From CAYPGJ01 sp964638515 (GTDB lineage Bacteria; Planctomycetota; Phycisphaerae; Phycisphaerales; UBA1924), in assembly GCA_964638515.1 (NCBI GenBank), contig CAZWZL010000004.1, positions 44,885 to 108,884 on the forward strand: 64,000 bases of DNA. Direction: 5' to 3'. Made by a program: the position numbers and the translations under genes. This document shows, piece by piece, positions 43,698 to 53,356 of this stretch; positions within the stretch are counted from its first letter, which is position 1, and each line of letters opens with the position of its first letter. The notes beneath the pieces were generated by a model. That model searched no databases and had not been told where the DNA came from. It was given only the letters and a program-made list of their open reading frames with translations.

Positions 43698-44258
43698 TCA
43701 GTTCTTGCCCGCCGGAGGCATGATCACCGTGTCGATCACGTGAATCACACCGTTGCTCGCGCCGACGTCGACCTTGGTCACCTTGGCGTTGTTGATCATC
43801 ACCTGGCCGTCCTGAACCTTGATGGTCACGGGCGAGCCCTGCACCGTCTTCGCGCTCGTCATCTTGACCACCTGATCAGACGTCACCTTTCCCGGGACCA
43901 CGTGGTACGTGAGGACGCTCACCAACGTCGCCCTGTTCTCAGGCCTGAGCAGCGAATCGACCGTTTCCTTGGGAAGCTTGGCGAACGCCGCGTCGGTCGG
44001 AGCGAATACCGTGAATGGCCCTTCGCTCTTCAACGTCTCCACGAGCCCGGCTTCGCCCAGCAGCTTCGCGAGCGTGCTGAACTGGCCCGCCCCTACCGCG
44101 ACGTCCACGATGTCGCCCGCAGCCTTGTCGCCGTAGCCACCGGTGTACGACGCCGGAATCGCGCTCGGTCCCCCGCAAGAGCCACTCCCCGCCATCGCCA
44201 GCGTTCCGCTGGCCAACGCTACGGCCGCCATTCCGCTCCAAATCGCTGCACTGTTCAT
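43698..44258 (-). CDS. Secreted fasciclin (FAS1) domain protein
   Basis: 186 residues: signal peptide (MAAVALASGTLAMAGSG) and one FAS1 domain, with the H1 motif FTVFAPTDAAFAKLPKETVD, YHVVPGKVTSDQVV, a TVQGSPVTIKV turn, and the H2 motif SNGVIHVIDTVIMPP. FAS1 domains act in adhesion or extracellular matrix. ATG at 44258. The sigma/anti-sigma pair follows on the same strand after a 194-nt gap, fitting regulation of this gene by it; the region in front holds an inverted repeat (44317-44335). Confidence 0.92.
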   Translation of the reverse strand: MNSAAIWSGMAAVALASGTLAMAGSGSCGGPSAIPASYTGGYGDKAAGDIVDVAVGAGQFSTLAKLLGEAGLVETLKSEGPFTVFAPTDAAFAKLPKETVDSLLRPENRATLVSVLTYHVVPGKVTSDQVVKMTSAKTVQGSPVTIKVQDGQVMINNAKVTKVDVGASNGVIHVIDTVIMPPAGKN

Positions 44259-44316
44259 GATTATGCTGCTCCGATGTTTGAATCTCGCGAATTCGTAGGA
44301 ATCCGCTCGTTGAACC

Positions 44317-44335
44317 CGGGATGACCCTCATCCCG
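44317..44335. promoter_or_regulatory. Inverted repeat in the fasciclin/FG-GAP divergent promoter region
   Basis: CGGGATGA and TCATCCCG, perfect 8-bp arms separated by CCC, 59 nt before the fasciclin start and 118 nt before the FG-GAP lipoprotein start, which read in opposite directions. The dyad could be an operator for a dimeric regulator, or a hairpin in a leader RNA. Confidence 0.45.
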
Positions 44336-44452
44336 CACCCGAGCCTTCGACGAACGCCGGCGGCGGATGCATGCGCTCAGGACTTTTCGCAGGTACCCTG
44401 TTCAGGCAATACTCGGATTCAGCGACATTCTCGATCGCACAGGAGCCACCCA

Positions 44453-45646
44453 ATGAAGACCGGCCTCCTCCCACTCTCCCTCGTGCTCGCCCTCGCCATC
44501 GCGGCCTGCACCGACCCCAAGGGGCCCGGCGGCGTCTCCGCGCAGTCCATCAGCGGCTCCTATGACGACCCCAAGAACTTTCCCTTCCCCCTCATCGCCA
44601 TCGCCGCGGCCGACTTTAACCGCGACACCCACGTCGACGTCGCCATGGCCGACCCGAACGGAGACTCCATTCTCATCCGCTTCAACAACGGGTCTGCCGA
44701 TTTCGGCGTCAACCCGCCGACAACCATCACCGTTGGCAAAAACCCCGTCGACATCGTCACGCACGATTTTAATCTGGACGGCCTCCCCGATCTCGCGGTG
44801 GCGTGCGAAGGGGCCAACATGGTCTACGTCCTCATCAACGATCCCGCGAAGCCAGCGACCTTCAGCGTGTACCCGGTCGCGTGCGATGCGCCTTCGCGAC
44901 TGGCGGTGGGACGACTCTCTCCAGACCCCGACCTCGACATCGCCGCGGCTTCCAAAACGCACAAGTCCATCACGATCCTTCGAAACCTCGGCGGATCGTT
45001 CGCGCCGCAGCCCCCCATCGGCCAACCCCACATCGGCCTCGATAATTCGATCGTCGCCATCGACATCGGAGACCTTGACAACGACAAGGACATACAGGAA
45101 ATCACGGTAATCTCAGCCATCATGGGCGCAACGCCCGCTCAAGGCCGCGCCATTTCTCTGTTCCTGGACGCGAGCGGAACCAACATCTCGGTGAGTCACG
45201 CCCAGACGACGCTTCTCCCGGCCGGATACGCCCCGATCGACGGGCTGACGCACGACACCGACAACGACGCAGGTCATCTCGATGATCTGGTGATCGCCAG
45301 CTCCGGCGCGAACGCCGCGATCCATCTCTCAAACAGCGGGTTCGACACGAGCGGCAAGTGGCTCGGCTTCGGGGCACCCGAAACCTACCCCCTGACCGGC
45401 GCGGGCGCCCCCGCGTCCTTGGCGGCGGGCTCGCTCGCACCCCAGGACGCGTTCGCTGATATCGCCATCCTCGCCGCCACAGCGCAGAGAGTGGTCTTTC
45501 TCCGAAACACCACGACCGGCTCACCCCGGTTCATCCTTGAATCGCCCGTCGCCGCACCCCCCGGCGCGCGAGTGATCATCGCGGACCTCAATAAGGACTC
45601 CAAGCCAGACCTCGTGTTTCCCGGCGGTTTCATCCTGGCCAACTAG
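44453..45646 (+). CDS. FG-GAP/VCBS-repeat lipoprotein
   Basis: 397 residues. ATG at 44453 with AGGAG about 8 nt upstream. Signal peptide LLPLSLVLALAIAAC with lipobox Cys19, then several calcium-binding propeller repeats with Asp-rich loops (DFNRDTHVDVAMADPNGDSI, HDFNLDGLPDLAVACEG, LSPDPDLDIAAASKTHKSI, IADLNKDSKPDLVFPGG). Such proteins bind ligands or other proteins at the cell surface. It stands alone between the fasciclin gene and the ABC operon. Confidence 0.88.
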   Translation: MKTGLLPLSLVLALAIAACTDPKGPGGVSAQSISGSYDDPKNFPFPLIAIAAADFNRDTHVDVAMADPNGDSILIRFNNGSADFGVNPPTTITVGKNPVDIVTHDFNLDGLPDLAVACEGANMVYVLINDPAKPATFSVYPVACDAPSRLAVGRLSPDPDLDIAAASKTHKSITILRNLGGSFAPQPPIGQPHIGLDNSIVAIDIGDLDNDKDIQEITVISAIMGATPAQGRAISLFLDASGTNISVSHAQTTLLPAGYAPIDGLTHDTDNDAGHLDDLVIASSGANAAIHLSNSGFDTSGKWLGFGAPETYPLTGAGAPASLAAGSLAPQDAFADIAILAATAQRVVFLRNTTTGSPRFILESPVAAPPGARVIIADLNKDSKPDLVFPGGFILAN

Positions 45647-45688
45647 TCTCCACGCGCACTCCGGGAACCACCCCGCTTTAGACGCGTC

Positions 45689-45717
45689 TTGACGAACGAC
45701 CCGATGGTCGGAATAAA
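45689..45717 (+). promoter_or_regulatory. Candidate sigma-70-type promoter of the ABC operon
   Basis: TTGACG (45689-45694) and AATAAA (45712-45717) are separated by 17 bases, in the otherwise empty gap before the ATP-binding gene. It leaves a leader of about 105 nt. The -35 matches 5 of 6, the -10 matches 4 of 6. Confidence 0.35.
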
Positions 45718-45829
45718 TGAGGCCGACAATCTCGCGCTCGCTCGCTCAGCCGAGCCCGCGAGAGCCCTCAAGGCCATCGTCGATTCCGTCGGAACACCAC
45801 AAGCCATAGTCTCAGCACGCTAACCCGCC

Positions 45830-46603
45830 ATGACCAAGCACAAATCTCCTCCCCCTCGACCGATCGACGCCCCCCCCATGATCCGCGCCGAAGGGCTCAC
45901 GCGAACCTTCGGCCCCTTCTTCGCCGTGCGCGATGCTTCCTTTGAGATTCCCAAGGGCCAGGTCGTGGCGTTCCTGGGCCCCAACGGCGCCGGCAAGTCC
46001 ACCACGATGCGCCTGCTGACCGGCTACCTCGCCCCGACCGCCGGCCGAGCGTTCATCGCGGGCATCGATGTGCAGAAGAACAGGCTCGACGCCGCGCGCC
46101 GGCTCGGGTACCTCCCCGAGAACGGCCCGCTCTACGCCGACATGACCCCGCGCGCCCACCTTGAGTTCTTTGGACAAGCCCGGGGCCTGGACCGCAAAAC
46201 ACTCACACGCCGCATCGACCACGTCGTCGATCAGTGTCGCCTTGCTGACGTCATCGGCAAACCCGCCGGCAAACTCTCCCGCGGCTACCGACAACGCCTG
46301 GGCATGGCGCAGACCCTGCTCCACGATCCCGACGTCCTCATCATGGACGAGCCCACCGCAGGGCTCGACCCCAATCAGATCGAGCACGTCCGCGACTTGC
46401 TGAGATCCCTCGCGGCATCCAAGACCATCCTCCTTTCCACGCACATCCTTCAGGAAGTGCGGGCCGTCGCGCAACGCGTCCTCTTCATCCATCAGGGGCG
46501 CATCGTTCACGACGGCCCCGTCGACGCCCTCGGCGCCGACGAACGCGCCATGGAGCGACGCTTCCACGAACTCACCCGGACCGGCGAACGAAAGTCCGCC
46601 TGA
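45830..46603 (+). CDS. ABC transporter ATP-binding protein (GldA-like)
   Basis: 257 residues, ATPase of an ABC-2-type transporter. Walker A GPNGAGKSTTMRLLTG, Q-loop region LGYLPENGPLYADM, signature LSRGYRQRLGMAQTLLHDP, Walker B VLIMDEPTAGLDPNQ, and the His switch LSTHILQEV. ATG at 45830. The first gene of a three-gene operon with a GldF/GldG-like fusion (26 nt gap) and a DUF4340 protein, an arrangement related to GldAFG of gliding Bacteroidetes and widespread in planctomycetes. Substrate unknown. Confidence 0.93.
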   Translation: MTKHKSPPPRPIDAPPMIRAEGLTRTFGPFFAVRDASFEIPKGQVVAFLGPNGAGKSTTMRLLTGYLAPTAGRAFIAGIDVQKNRLDAARRLGYLPENGPLYADMTPRAHLEFFGQARGLDRKTLTRRIDHVVDQCRLADVIGKPAGKLSRGYRQRLGMAQTLLHDPDVLIMDEPTAGLDPNQIEHVRDLLRSLAASKTILLSTHILQEVRAVAQRVLFIHQGRIVHDGPVDALGADERAMERRFHELTRTGERKSA

Positions 46604-46629
46604 CACACCCCTTCCTCCGGCAAGACACC

Positions 46630-49395
46630 ATGCAAACCCACGTCATCAGCGCCGTCTTTCGCCGACAGTTCGCGGCCTATTTCGCCACGCCCGCCGGCTA
46701 CGTGTTCATCACCATCTTCGTCTTCCTGGCCGGGCTCGCCGCGTTCTGGACCCCCGCGTTCTTCCAGCGGAATCTCGCGAACCTCGATCAGCTGAACGCC
46801 TGGTTTCCCATGCTCCTCGTCTTCATCGTCCCCGCCATCGCGATGTCCGCCTGGGCCGATGAGCGCCGCCAAGGCGCCGATGAGCTGCTCCTCACCCTGC
46901 CCGCGCGAGACTCGGAACTCGTCCTGGGCAAGTATCTGGCCTGCGCCGCGATCTACTCCGTGGCCCTCGCCTTCGCCTTCGTCGGGCAGCTCGGCGTTCT
47001 CTTCTACCTCGGCCGTCCCGACGCCGGGCTCCTCCTCTCCACGTTCCTCGGCCAGTGGCTTGCCGGTGCGTCACTCCTCGCGCTCGCCATGGCCGCCGGC
47101 GCACTCACGACCAACCTCACCGTCGCATTCATCCTCGCCGCCATTACCTCCGCGATCCTCCTCGGCGCCTCCCTCCCGGCGCGCCTCAACCCCGATTCCA
47201 CTCTGGCCGCGCTGGCCGCCGCCGTCGCGCTCCCGACGCGATTCGTCGACTTCGGCCGAGGCGTGATCACTCCCGACAATCTCGTGTACTTCCTCGCGCT
47301 GACCGGCATCGGGCTCTGGGCCAACGGCTTCATGATCTCACGCACACACTGGGCGGGCGCCCCGGGCGCCGCACAGCGATCCTCGCTCGCGTCCATCCGG
47401 TTTCTCGCATTCATCGTGTCCGCGGCCGCGCTCACCACCCTGCTCGCGCGCACACCCCTTCGCGCTGACGCCACGGCCGAGCGACTCTGGACGCTCGCTC
47501 CCGAAACGCGCGCGCTCCTGCGCGACATCCCCGAAGACCGCACCGTCCTCATCACCGCCTTCGTCTCCCCCGCAGGCGAAACTCCGCCCTCCTACACCCA
47601 GACGCGAGAGAACCTTCTCGGCGCCCTGCGCGAGTTCGATCGCGCCGCCGGCGGACAGATCGCGCTCAAGGTCGTTGAAACAACCCAGTTCTCCGATGAC
47701 GCTCGCGCCGCGCAGAAGAACTTCCAGATCGTCCCGCGCACCATCCCCCCCTCCCCCGACGATCCCGACCAGTCCATGCGACAGGTCTTCCTCGGACTCG
47801 CCATCACCTCAGGCCCCGACCAGACCATCATCCCCTTCCTCTCCCGTGGCCTGTCTCCCGAATACGAGCTCGCCCGTGCTGTTCGAACCGTCTCCGCGCG
47901 CGAACGCAAGAACATCGGCGTCCTCGAAACCGAAGCCTCCCTCTTCGCGCGCTTCAACTTCCAAACCTACACCCCGGGACGCGACTGGCCCATCATCGCC
48001 GAACTTCGCAAGCAATACGACGTCACCAAAGTCGCACGCCGCGCGCCGATTCCCCAGGACGTCGATGCGCTCATCGTGGCTCAGCCCTCCACCCTCACCG
48101 ACGGCGAACTGCCACACGTGCTCGAGTGGATCCGCGCCGGAAAGCCAACCCTCATACTCGAAGACCCCCTCCCACTCATCAACCCGGCCATCGCAACTTC
48201 CGAGTCCCGAGAAGCCACCCGCAATCCGTTTCAACAACAACAGGCGCCGCAGGAACCCAAGGCCGACCTGACGCCACTATGGAGCCTGCTCGCCGTCCAG
48301 ACCAACTCGAAACGCATTGCCTGGGACGGGCACAATCCTCGCCCCTCCCTTGCCGACCTGCCGCCCGAATTCGTCTTCGTCGCCGCGGAGCGCTCCGGCG
48401 CCGTCCGTGCCGGCGTCAGCAAGGCCGCCCCGGCCATCAGCGGCTTCAATGATCGCGACCCCATCACTTCGGGCCTGCAGGAACTCGTGATGATGGCGCC
48501 CGGCGCGCTTACGCAAGGCCCGCCGGCGCCGGGAACGCCCGCCCCCTCCTTCACCCCGCTCCTCCTCACCTCCTCAGTCTCCGGATTCGTCAATTACGAC
48601 GAGGTCCTCCAGCGAACCTTTTTCGGCCCGGCCGGCTTCAACCCCAACCGCCGACTCGTGCAATCCCAGGAACTGTCCGTGCTCGCGGCGCGAATCACCC
48701 GCGCCGGCGAGGCGCCGAAGCCCGCGCCGGCCGCCGAAGCCACTCCCTCAGAAGGCCCCTCACCCACCGATTCCGCTTCCACACCCCCGCCGCTCAACGT
48801 GGTGCTCATCGCCGACCTCGACATGATCTCCGAGGTCTTCTTCTCCCTCCGAGAAGACGGCGCAGCCGATTTCGACTTCGACAACGTCACCTTCATCCTC
48901 AACGCCGTCGACACGCTCGCGGGCGACGACTCACTCCTGAACCTCCGCAAGCGTCGCGCGGCCCACCGAACGCTCGAGCGCATCGAGGCGCGCCGCCTGG
49001 CCCAGCAAGTCGACACCCAGCAGGCCATCGATAATGCCTCCGCCCAGGCCGAGCAGGAACTGGCGCTCGCCCGCGAACGCATGGACGCCAAAGTCAAGGA
49101 CATCGAGGCCCAGAAAGACCTCGACGACGCCACCCGGCGCATCATGATCGAGTCCGTGCGCCAGACCGAACAACGACGGCTCGACGTCCAGTCCGCCGCC
49201 ATCGAGGACGACAAGCAGCAACGAATCGCCGACGCCCGCGCCGAGGCCCGTCAGGAAATCGCGCGCATCGAAATGAACATCCGGCTCGCGGCCGTCGCCC
49301 TCCCACCCATCCCCGCGCTCGCGCTGGCAGGCGTGGTCTTCGTTCGCCGCCGCGCCCGGGAGCGCGAGGGTGTCTCCAAAGATCGCCTCCGCTGA
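46630..49395 (+). CDS. Fused ABC-2 permease/GldG-like auxiliary protein
   Basis: 921 residues. Residues 1-235: ABC-2 permease with six membrane segments (YVFITIFVFLAGLAAFWTPA, MLLVFIVPAIAMSAWADERR, FAFVGQLGVLFYLGRP). A further membrane helix (RFLAFIVSAAALTTLLART) leads into a periplasmic GldG/ABC-auxiliary region (about 290-780; VLITAFVSPAGETPPSYTQT, NIGVLETEASL, DALIVAQPSTLTDGELPHVL). A coiled coil of about 90 residues (RLAQQVDTQQAIDNASAQAE onward) and a final membrane helix (VALPPIPALALAGVVFVRRR) end it. In Bacteroidetes these are two proteins, GldF and GldG. ATG at 46630. The fusion is continuous without frameshift. Confidence 0.85.
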   Translation: MQTHVISAVFRRQFAAYFATPAGYVFITIFVFLAGLAAFWTPAFFQRNLANLDQLNAWFPMLLVFIVPAIAMSAWADERRQGADELLLTLPARDSELVLGKYLACAAIYSVALAFAFVGQLGVLFYLGRPDAGLLLSTFLGQWLAGASLLALAMAAGALTTNLTVAFILAAITSAILLGASLPARLNPDSTLAALAAAVALPTRFVDFGRGVITPDNLVYFLALTGIGLWANGFMISRTHWAGAPGAAQRSSLASIRFLAFIVSAAALTTLLARTPLRADATAERLWTLAPETRALLRDIPEDRTVLITAFVSPAGETPPSYTQTRENLLGALREFDRAAGGQIALKVVETTQFSDDARAAQKNFQIVPRTIPPSPDDPDQSMRQVFLGLAITSGPDQTIIPFLSRGLSPEYELARAVRTVSARERKNIGVLETEASLFARFNFQTYTPGRDWPIIAELRKQYDVTKVARRAPIPQDVDALIVAQPSTLTDGELPHVLEWIRAGKPTLILEDPLPLINPAIATSESREATRNPFQQQQAPQEPKADLTPLWSLLAVQTNSKRIAWDGHNPRPSLADLPPEFVFVAAERSGAVRAGVSKAAPAISGFNDRDPITSGLQELVMMAPGALTQGPPAPGTPAPSFTPLLLTSSVSGFVNYDEVLQRTFFGPAGFNPNRRLVQSQELSVLAARITRAGEAPKPAPAAEATPSEGPSPTDSASTPPPLNVVLIADLDMISEVFFSLREDGAADFDFDNVTFILNAVDTLAGDDSLLNLRKRRAAHRTLERIEARRLAQQVDTQQAIDNASAQAEQELALARERMDAKVKDIEAQKDLDDATRRIMIESVRQTEQRRLDVQSAAIEDDKQQRIADARAEARQEIARIEMNIRLAAVALPPIPALALAGVVFVRRRAREREGVSKDRLR

Positions 49396-49426
49396 TCCGC
49401 CGACTCCATCACATAAAACGACCATC

Positions 49427-50947
49427 ATGAACGACTCAGCCAAAACTCTGCTCGCCGTGCTCATCGCCGCCGGTCTCGCCTCCGCCGCGTGGCTGACCGC
49501 GCCCAAGCCCCGCGCCGCGGCCCAGTTCTCCGACGTCGGCCAGCCGCTCTCGCCGAACCTCACCGATCCGCTCGCGGCCAAGTCCCTCGAGATCATTTCC
49601 TTCGACGAAGCCACCGCATCATTCTCAGCGTTCAAGGTTGAGTTCGACGGACGCCAATGGGTCATCCCCTCTCACTTCAACTACCCCGCCGACGCCGAAA
49701 CGAGAATGGCGGAGGCCGCTTCCGCATTCGTCAACCTGCACAAGGAATCCGTCGTCTCGGACTCCCCCGCCGATCACGCGTCCCTCGGCGTCCTCGCGCC
49801 CGACGATGACACCGCCCCCCTGCAGGGGCGCGGCACGCGGGTCGTCATCCGCGACGGCAACGGCGCCGTGCTCTCCGAACTCATACTCGGACGCGAAGTC
49901 CCCCCCGATCCCAACGCGCAGGCCGCCTCCAACCGCCGATACGTCCGCGTCGCCGGCTCGAATCGCGTCTACACCACCACGCTCACGAACACCGTCTCAA
50001 CGCGATTCACCGACTGGATCGAGACCGACCCGCTCCGCGCCGCCTCCGGCGCCGACATCCTGCAGGTCGGCTCGAGCCGATACCGCATCGATGAAAAGAC
50101 CTCAGCCACCATCGATCATCAACGCGTCGAGCTCACGCGCACCATGGCCGAGGACGGCGTGCCCACCGCGTGGTCGCTCAACGCCGAGCCCGGAGGCCCG
50201 CCCTCCGACGCCGAGGAGATCAATCTCGCCAAGGCCGATCAACTCCTCAACGCGCTCAATTCCGTGAAGATCGTCGGCGTCCGGCCCAAGCCCGCCAACC
50301 TCGCCAACATCCTCGCCGGCGCCGCCGCGCCAGGCGCGAACATCAATGCCAACGACATGCTCTCCCTGCAATCCCGAGGCTTCTTCCTCACCGAGCGAAA
50401 CTCGCTCGTCTCCTCGCAAGGCACGCTCTCCATCGGCCGCTCCGACGGCGTCCGCTACACCCTGATGTTCGGGGAAGTCGCGCCGGGCGCGGGGCTCGAA
50501 CTCTCCGCGGGCCTCGATGCCGCCACCGATCAGACGCCCGAATCCGCGCCCTCCGATTCCACCACGCATCGTTATCTGTTTGTCACCGCCTCGTTCGACG
50601 AATCCCTGCTTCCCGCGCCGCCCATCCCGCCGCTCCCGCCTCCCGCCGGTGAGCCCGCGCCCGAGGGCTCCGCCGACGCCGAGGCCAAGTCCGCGGCGGA
50701 CGCCGAGTTCACCAAGGCCAAAGAGGCGTACGACCAGGCCATGGCCGCTCGCGCCGCAACGGTCAAAGCGGGCAAGGAAACCGCCGACGCCCTCGCCAAG
50801 CGCTTCTCCCCTTGGTACTACGTCATCGACGCCTCTTCCTTCGACGCCCTCCGCCCCACGCGCCAAGAACTTCTCACCACCGAATCCTCGCCCAATAACG
50901 CGCCCCCGCAGCCCGTCCCGGCGATGCCATCGCCTCCGGGCGAATGA
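49427..50947 (+). CDS. DUF4340-domain protein of the ABC operon
   Basis: 506 residues: an N-terminal membrane anchor (TLLAVLIAAGLASAAWLTAP), then an extracytoplasmic region with repeated strand motifs of the DUF4340 family (VEFDGRQWVIPSHFNYPADA, RVVIRDGNGAVLSELILGRE, YRIDEKTSATIDHQRVELTR). A Pro-rich patch (PPIPPLPPPAGEPAPEGS) and a helical Ala-rich segment follow. ATG at 49427, 32 nt after the permease stop. The GldA/GldFG/DUF4340 order recurs in this kind of genome; the role is unknown, perhaps substrate or cell-wall contact for the transporter. Confidence 0.75.
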   Translation: MNDSAKTLLAVLIAAGLASAAWLTAPKPRAAAQFSDVGQPLSPNLTDPLAAKSLEIISFDEATASFSAFKVEFDGRQWVIPSHFNYPADAETRMAEAASAFVNLHKESVVSDSPADHASLGVLAPDDDTAPLQGRGTRVVIRDGNGAVLSELILGREVPPDPNAQAASNRRYVRVAGSNRVYTTTLTNTVSTRFTDWIETDPLRAASGADILQVGSSRYRIDEKTSATIDHQRVELTRTMAEDGVPTAWSLNAEPGGPPSDAEEINLAKADQLLNALNSVKIVGVRPKPANLANILAGAAAPGANINANDMLSLQSRGFFLTERNSLVSSQGTLSIGRSDGVRYTLMFGEVAPGAGLELSAGLDAATDQTPESAPSDSTTHRYLFVTASFDESLLPAPPIPPLPPPAGEPAPEGSADAEAKSAADAEFTKAKEAYDQAMAARAATVKAGKETADALAKRFSPWYYVIDASSFDALRPTRQELLTTESSPNNAPPQPVPAMPSPPGE

Positions 50948-50996
50948 CTGACGCCCGAGGGCTTCTTCTCTCGCACATTCGTTACCCTTTCGCGCG

Positions 50997-52520
50997 ATGA
51001 CCGCGCTCGCGCTTCAACACACGCTCGCCCTGACCGAGCCGGGCGCCATCGCGCTCTTCCTCGTCATCTTCGGCGTCCTCATGGCCGCCAGCGTCCTCCT
51101 CAGTCGAGCGCTCGATCGCTTCGGCATCCCCGTCGTCCTCCTCTTCCTCGTCTTGGGAATGCTCGGCGGTTCGGAGGGAATCGGCGGCATCGCCTTCGAC
51201 GATCACCGATTCGCCTTCCAGGCCGGCGCCATCGCCCTCATCCTCATCCTCCTCGACGGCGGACTGAGCACCCGCTACGCCTCCATCCGCGAAAGCGCAA
51301 AACCAGCGTCTCTCCTCGCAACACTCGGCGTCCTCGCCACCGCCGCACTCGTCGCCGCCTTCGGCCGGCTCCTCGGACTGCCCTGGACTCAGGCGATCCT
51401 CGTCGGCGCCATCGTCTCCTCCACCGACGCCGCCGCGGTCTTCGCCGTGCTCCGCGGTGGGCGACTCGCGCTCCGCCGCCGCGTCCAATCCACGCTCGAA
51501 GTCGAGTCCTGCGTCAATGACCCCATGGCCGTCATCCTCACCACCGCCATCGTCGCGTGGGTCTCCACCGGCGCCGCCCCCGGATGGCGCCTCGCCCTCC
51601 TCGTCCTCCTCCAGCTCGCCGTCGGACTCTTCGTCGGCCTCGCCTGCGGTCACCTCGCGCGCCTCGCACTCGCCCGGGCTCGCATCTCCACCGCCGCGCT
51701 CTTCTCCGTCATCACCCTCGCCTCAGGATTCATCTCCTTCGGCCTCGCCACGCTCCTTGCGGGCAGCGGCTTCCTCGCCGTCTTCGCCACAGCCGTCGTC
51801 CTCGGCAACGGGCCGCTCCCCTACCGCACCGGCCTCATCCGAATCCACGAAGCGTTCGCCTGGCTCAGCCAGATCGCCATGTTCCTCATGCTCGGTCTGC
51901 TCGTCTTCCCCTCGCGCCTGCTCCCCGTCGCCGGAATCGGCCTAGCCCTCGGCCTGTTCCTCGCCATCGTCGCGCGACCACTCGCCGTAGCCATCCTCCT
52001 TGCGCCCTTGCGATTCCCCGCAAAGGAAGTCGCCTACATCGGCTGCGTCGGACTACGGGGCGCAGTCCCCATCGTCCTCGCAACCATCCCCGTCATGGCG
52101 GGGATCCCCGCCGCCGACCAGGTCTTCCACGTCGTCTTCTTCATCGTCGTCGTCAGCACGCTCATCCCCGGCGCGAGCATCGTCCCCCTCACGCGCAAGC
52201 TCCATCTCCAGGAGGCCGCGCCCCCCGTCCCTCCCGCCGCGCTCGAAATCGCCTCGCTCCGCGAACTCGAGGGCGATATTCTCTGCTTCCACGTCGACAC
52301 CACGCTCGCCGTCTGTGGCGTCAGCCTCGCCAAAATCCACTTTCCCAGCACCGCCGCCGCGCTCCTCATCGTCCGCGGCGCACAACTCATCGCGCCACGC
52401 GGCCAGACCGTTCTCCAGCCCGGCGACTTCGTTTACGTCCTCTGTCAGACCGCCGACCGCCCCTACATCGAACTGCTCTTCGGCTCGCCGCAGCTCGCGA
52501 CCCAGCAGGCGGACGATTGA
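50997..52520 (+). CDS. Cation/proton antiporter (NhaP2/CvrA-like) with RCK C-domain
   Basis: 507 residues: about 12-13 membrane segments of the CPA1 fold with the paired-Asp region (VGAIVSSTDAAAVFAVLRGG) and VESCVNDPMAVILTTAI, and a cytoplasmic C-terminal RCK_C/TrkA-C-like domain (GDILCFHVDTTLAVCGVSLA, LLIVRGAQLIAPRGQTVLQP). This fits the potassium/proton antiporter group. It exchanges K+ or Na+ for protons at the inner membrane. ATG at 50997. Follows the ABC operon after 49 nt on the same strand; a functional link is not evident. Confidence 0.92.
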   Translation: MTALALQHTLALTEPGAIALFLVIFGVLMAASVLLSRALDRFGIPVVLLFLVLGMLGGSEGIGGIAFDDHRFAFQAGAIALILILLDGGLSTRYASIRESAKPASLLATLGVLATAALVAAFGRLLGLPWTQAILVGAIVSSTDAAAVFAVLRGGRLALRRRVQSTLEVESCVNDPMAVILTTAIVAWVSTGAAPGWRLALLVLLQLAVGLFVGLACGHLARLALARARISTAALFSVITLASGFISFGLATLLAGSGFLAVFATAVVLGNGPLPYRTGLIRIHEAFAWLSQIAMFLMLGLLVFPSRLLPVAGIGLALGLFLAIVARPLAVAILLAPLRFPAKEVAYIGCVGLRGAVPIVLATIPVMAGIPAADQVFHVVFFIVVVSTLIPGASIVPLTRKLHLQEAAPPVPPAALEIASLRELEGDILCFHVDTTLAVCGVSLAKIHFPSTAAALLIVRGAQLIAPRGQTVLQPGDFVYVLCQTADRPYIELLFGSPQLATQQADD

Positions 52521-52565
52521 CGTGCTCGCCGAAGGAACTCCCCCGCCCCGATATCCCGATCGAAG

Positions 52566-52639
<74 letters not shown>

Positions 52640-52686
52640 GACAAGGCCGAAACTCTAGCCCCTCCCCCCCGTCCGTCAACGCCCCC

Positions 52687-53265
52687 TCACTTCCGCAGCT
52701 GCGACAGCATCCCCGACGCGCGCCGACGCCGACGCACTTCCTCCAAACTCCCGCCCGATGCCGGCGCCACCATCTCGATGGTCATGAACGCGCGCGGCGC
52801 GTGCTCCTGAACCACCGCTCGAACCACATTCACCGACTTCCGCTTCACCACCGTGAACGCCACCTCCACCGGCCCCGCGCGCCCACGCCCCTCCACCTGC
52901 GTCACGCGGAACCCCGCATCGCGCAGCCGCTCCGACACCAGCGTCCCCTCCCCCTTCCCGTCCGGATTCACGATCCGCACCATGCGAAAACCCAAGGCCA
53001 CCCGATCCTCGATCGTCATCCCCAGCACGACACCCGCCGAGAAGCCCAACGCATAACCGGCCACCGCCGTCCAGTTCTCCAGCGAGATGTACTTGAGCAC
53101 ACCACCCACCGCGATCACCCAGATCGTCACTTCGATCGCGCCGAGCAGCCCCGCCAGCCACTTCCGACCCGAGATCATCAAAATGGTTCGAAACGTATTG
53201 ATCGACACGTCGCACAACCGCGCGAGGCACACGAGAATCGGAATGAACCAGGGCATCTCTTGCAT
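52687..53265 (-). CDS. DUF2179/UPF0316 membrane protein
   Basis: 192 residues. Three membrane segments near the N-terminus (MPWFIPILVCLARLCDVSIN, WLAGLLGAIEVTIWVIAVGG, AVAGYALGFSAGVVLGMTIE), then a cytoplasmic DUF2179 domain (IVNPDGKGEGTLVSERLRDA, VEVAFTVVKRKSVNVV). Start ATG at 53265; ATG at 53256 is nearly as good. The DVSINTFRTI segment matches the UPF0316 pattern. Function not known for the family. It follows the pyrG gene (stop side) on the same strand. Confidence 0.82.
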   Translation of the reverse strand: MQEMPWFIPILVCLARLCDVSINTFRTILMISGRKWLAGLLGAIEVTIWVIAVGGVLKYISLENWTAVAGYALGFSAGVVLGMTIEDRVALGFRMVRIVNPDGKGEGTLVSERLRDAGFRVTQVEGRGRAGPVEVAFTVVKRKSVNVVRAVVQEHAPRAFMTIEMVAPASGGSLEEVRRRRRASGMLSQLRK

Positions 53266-53356
53266 GATCAATCCCGCCAAAACGCCGCCCTCGGACGCGC
53301 AACCACGCGCCCGAAACGCTCCATCCAATGCTTGTTTCCGCCCCCGGCGTCAGGCC

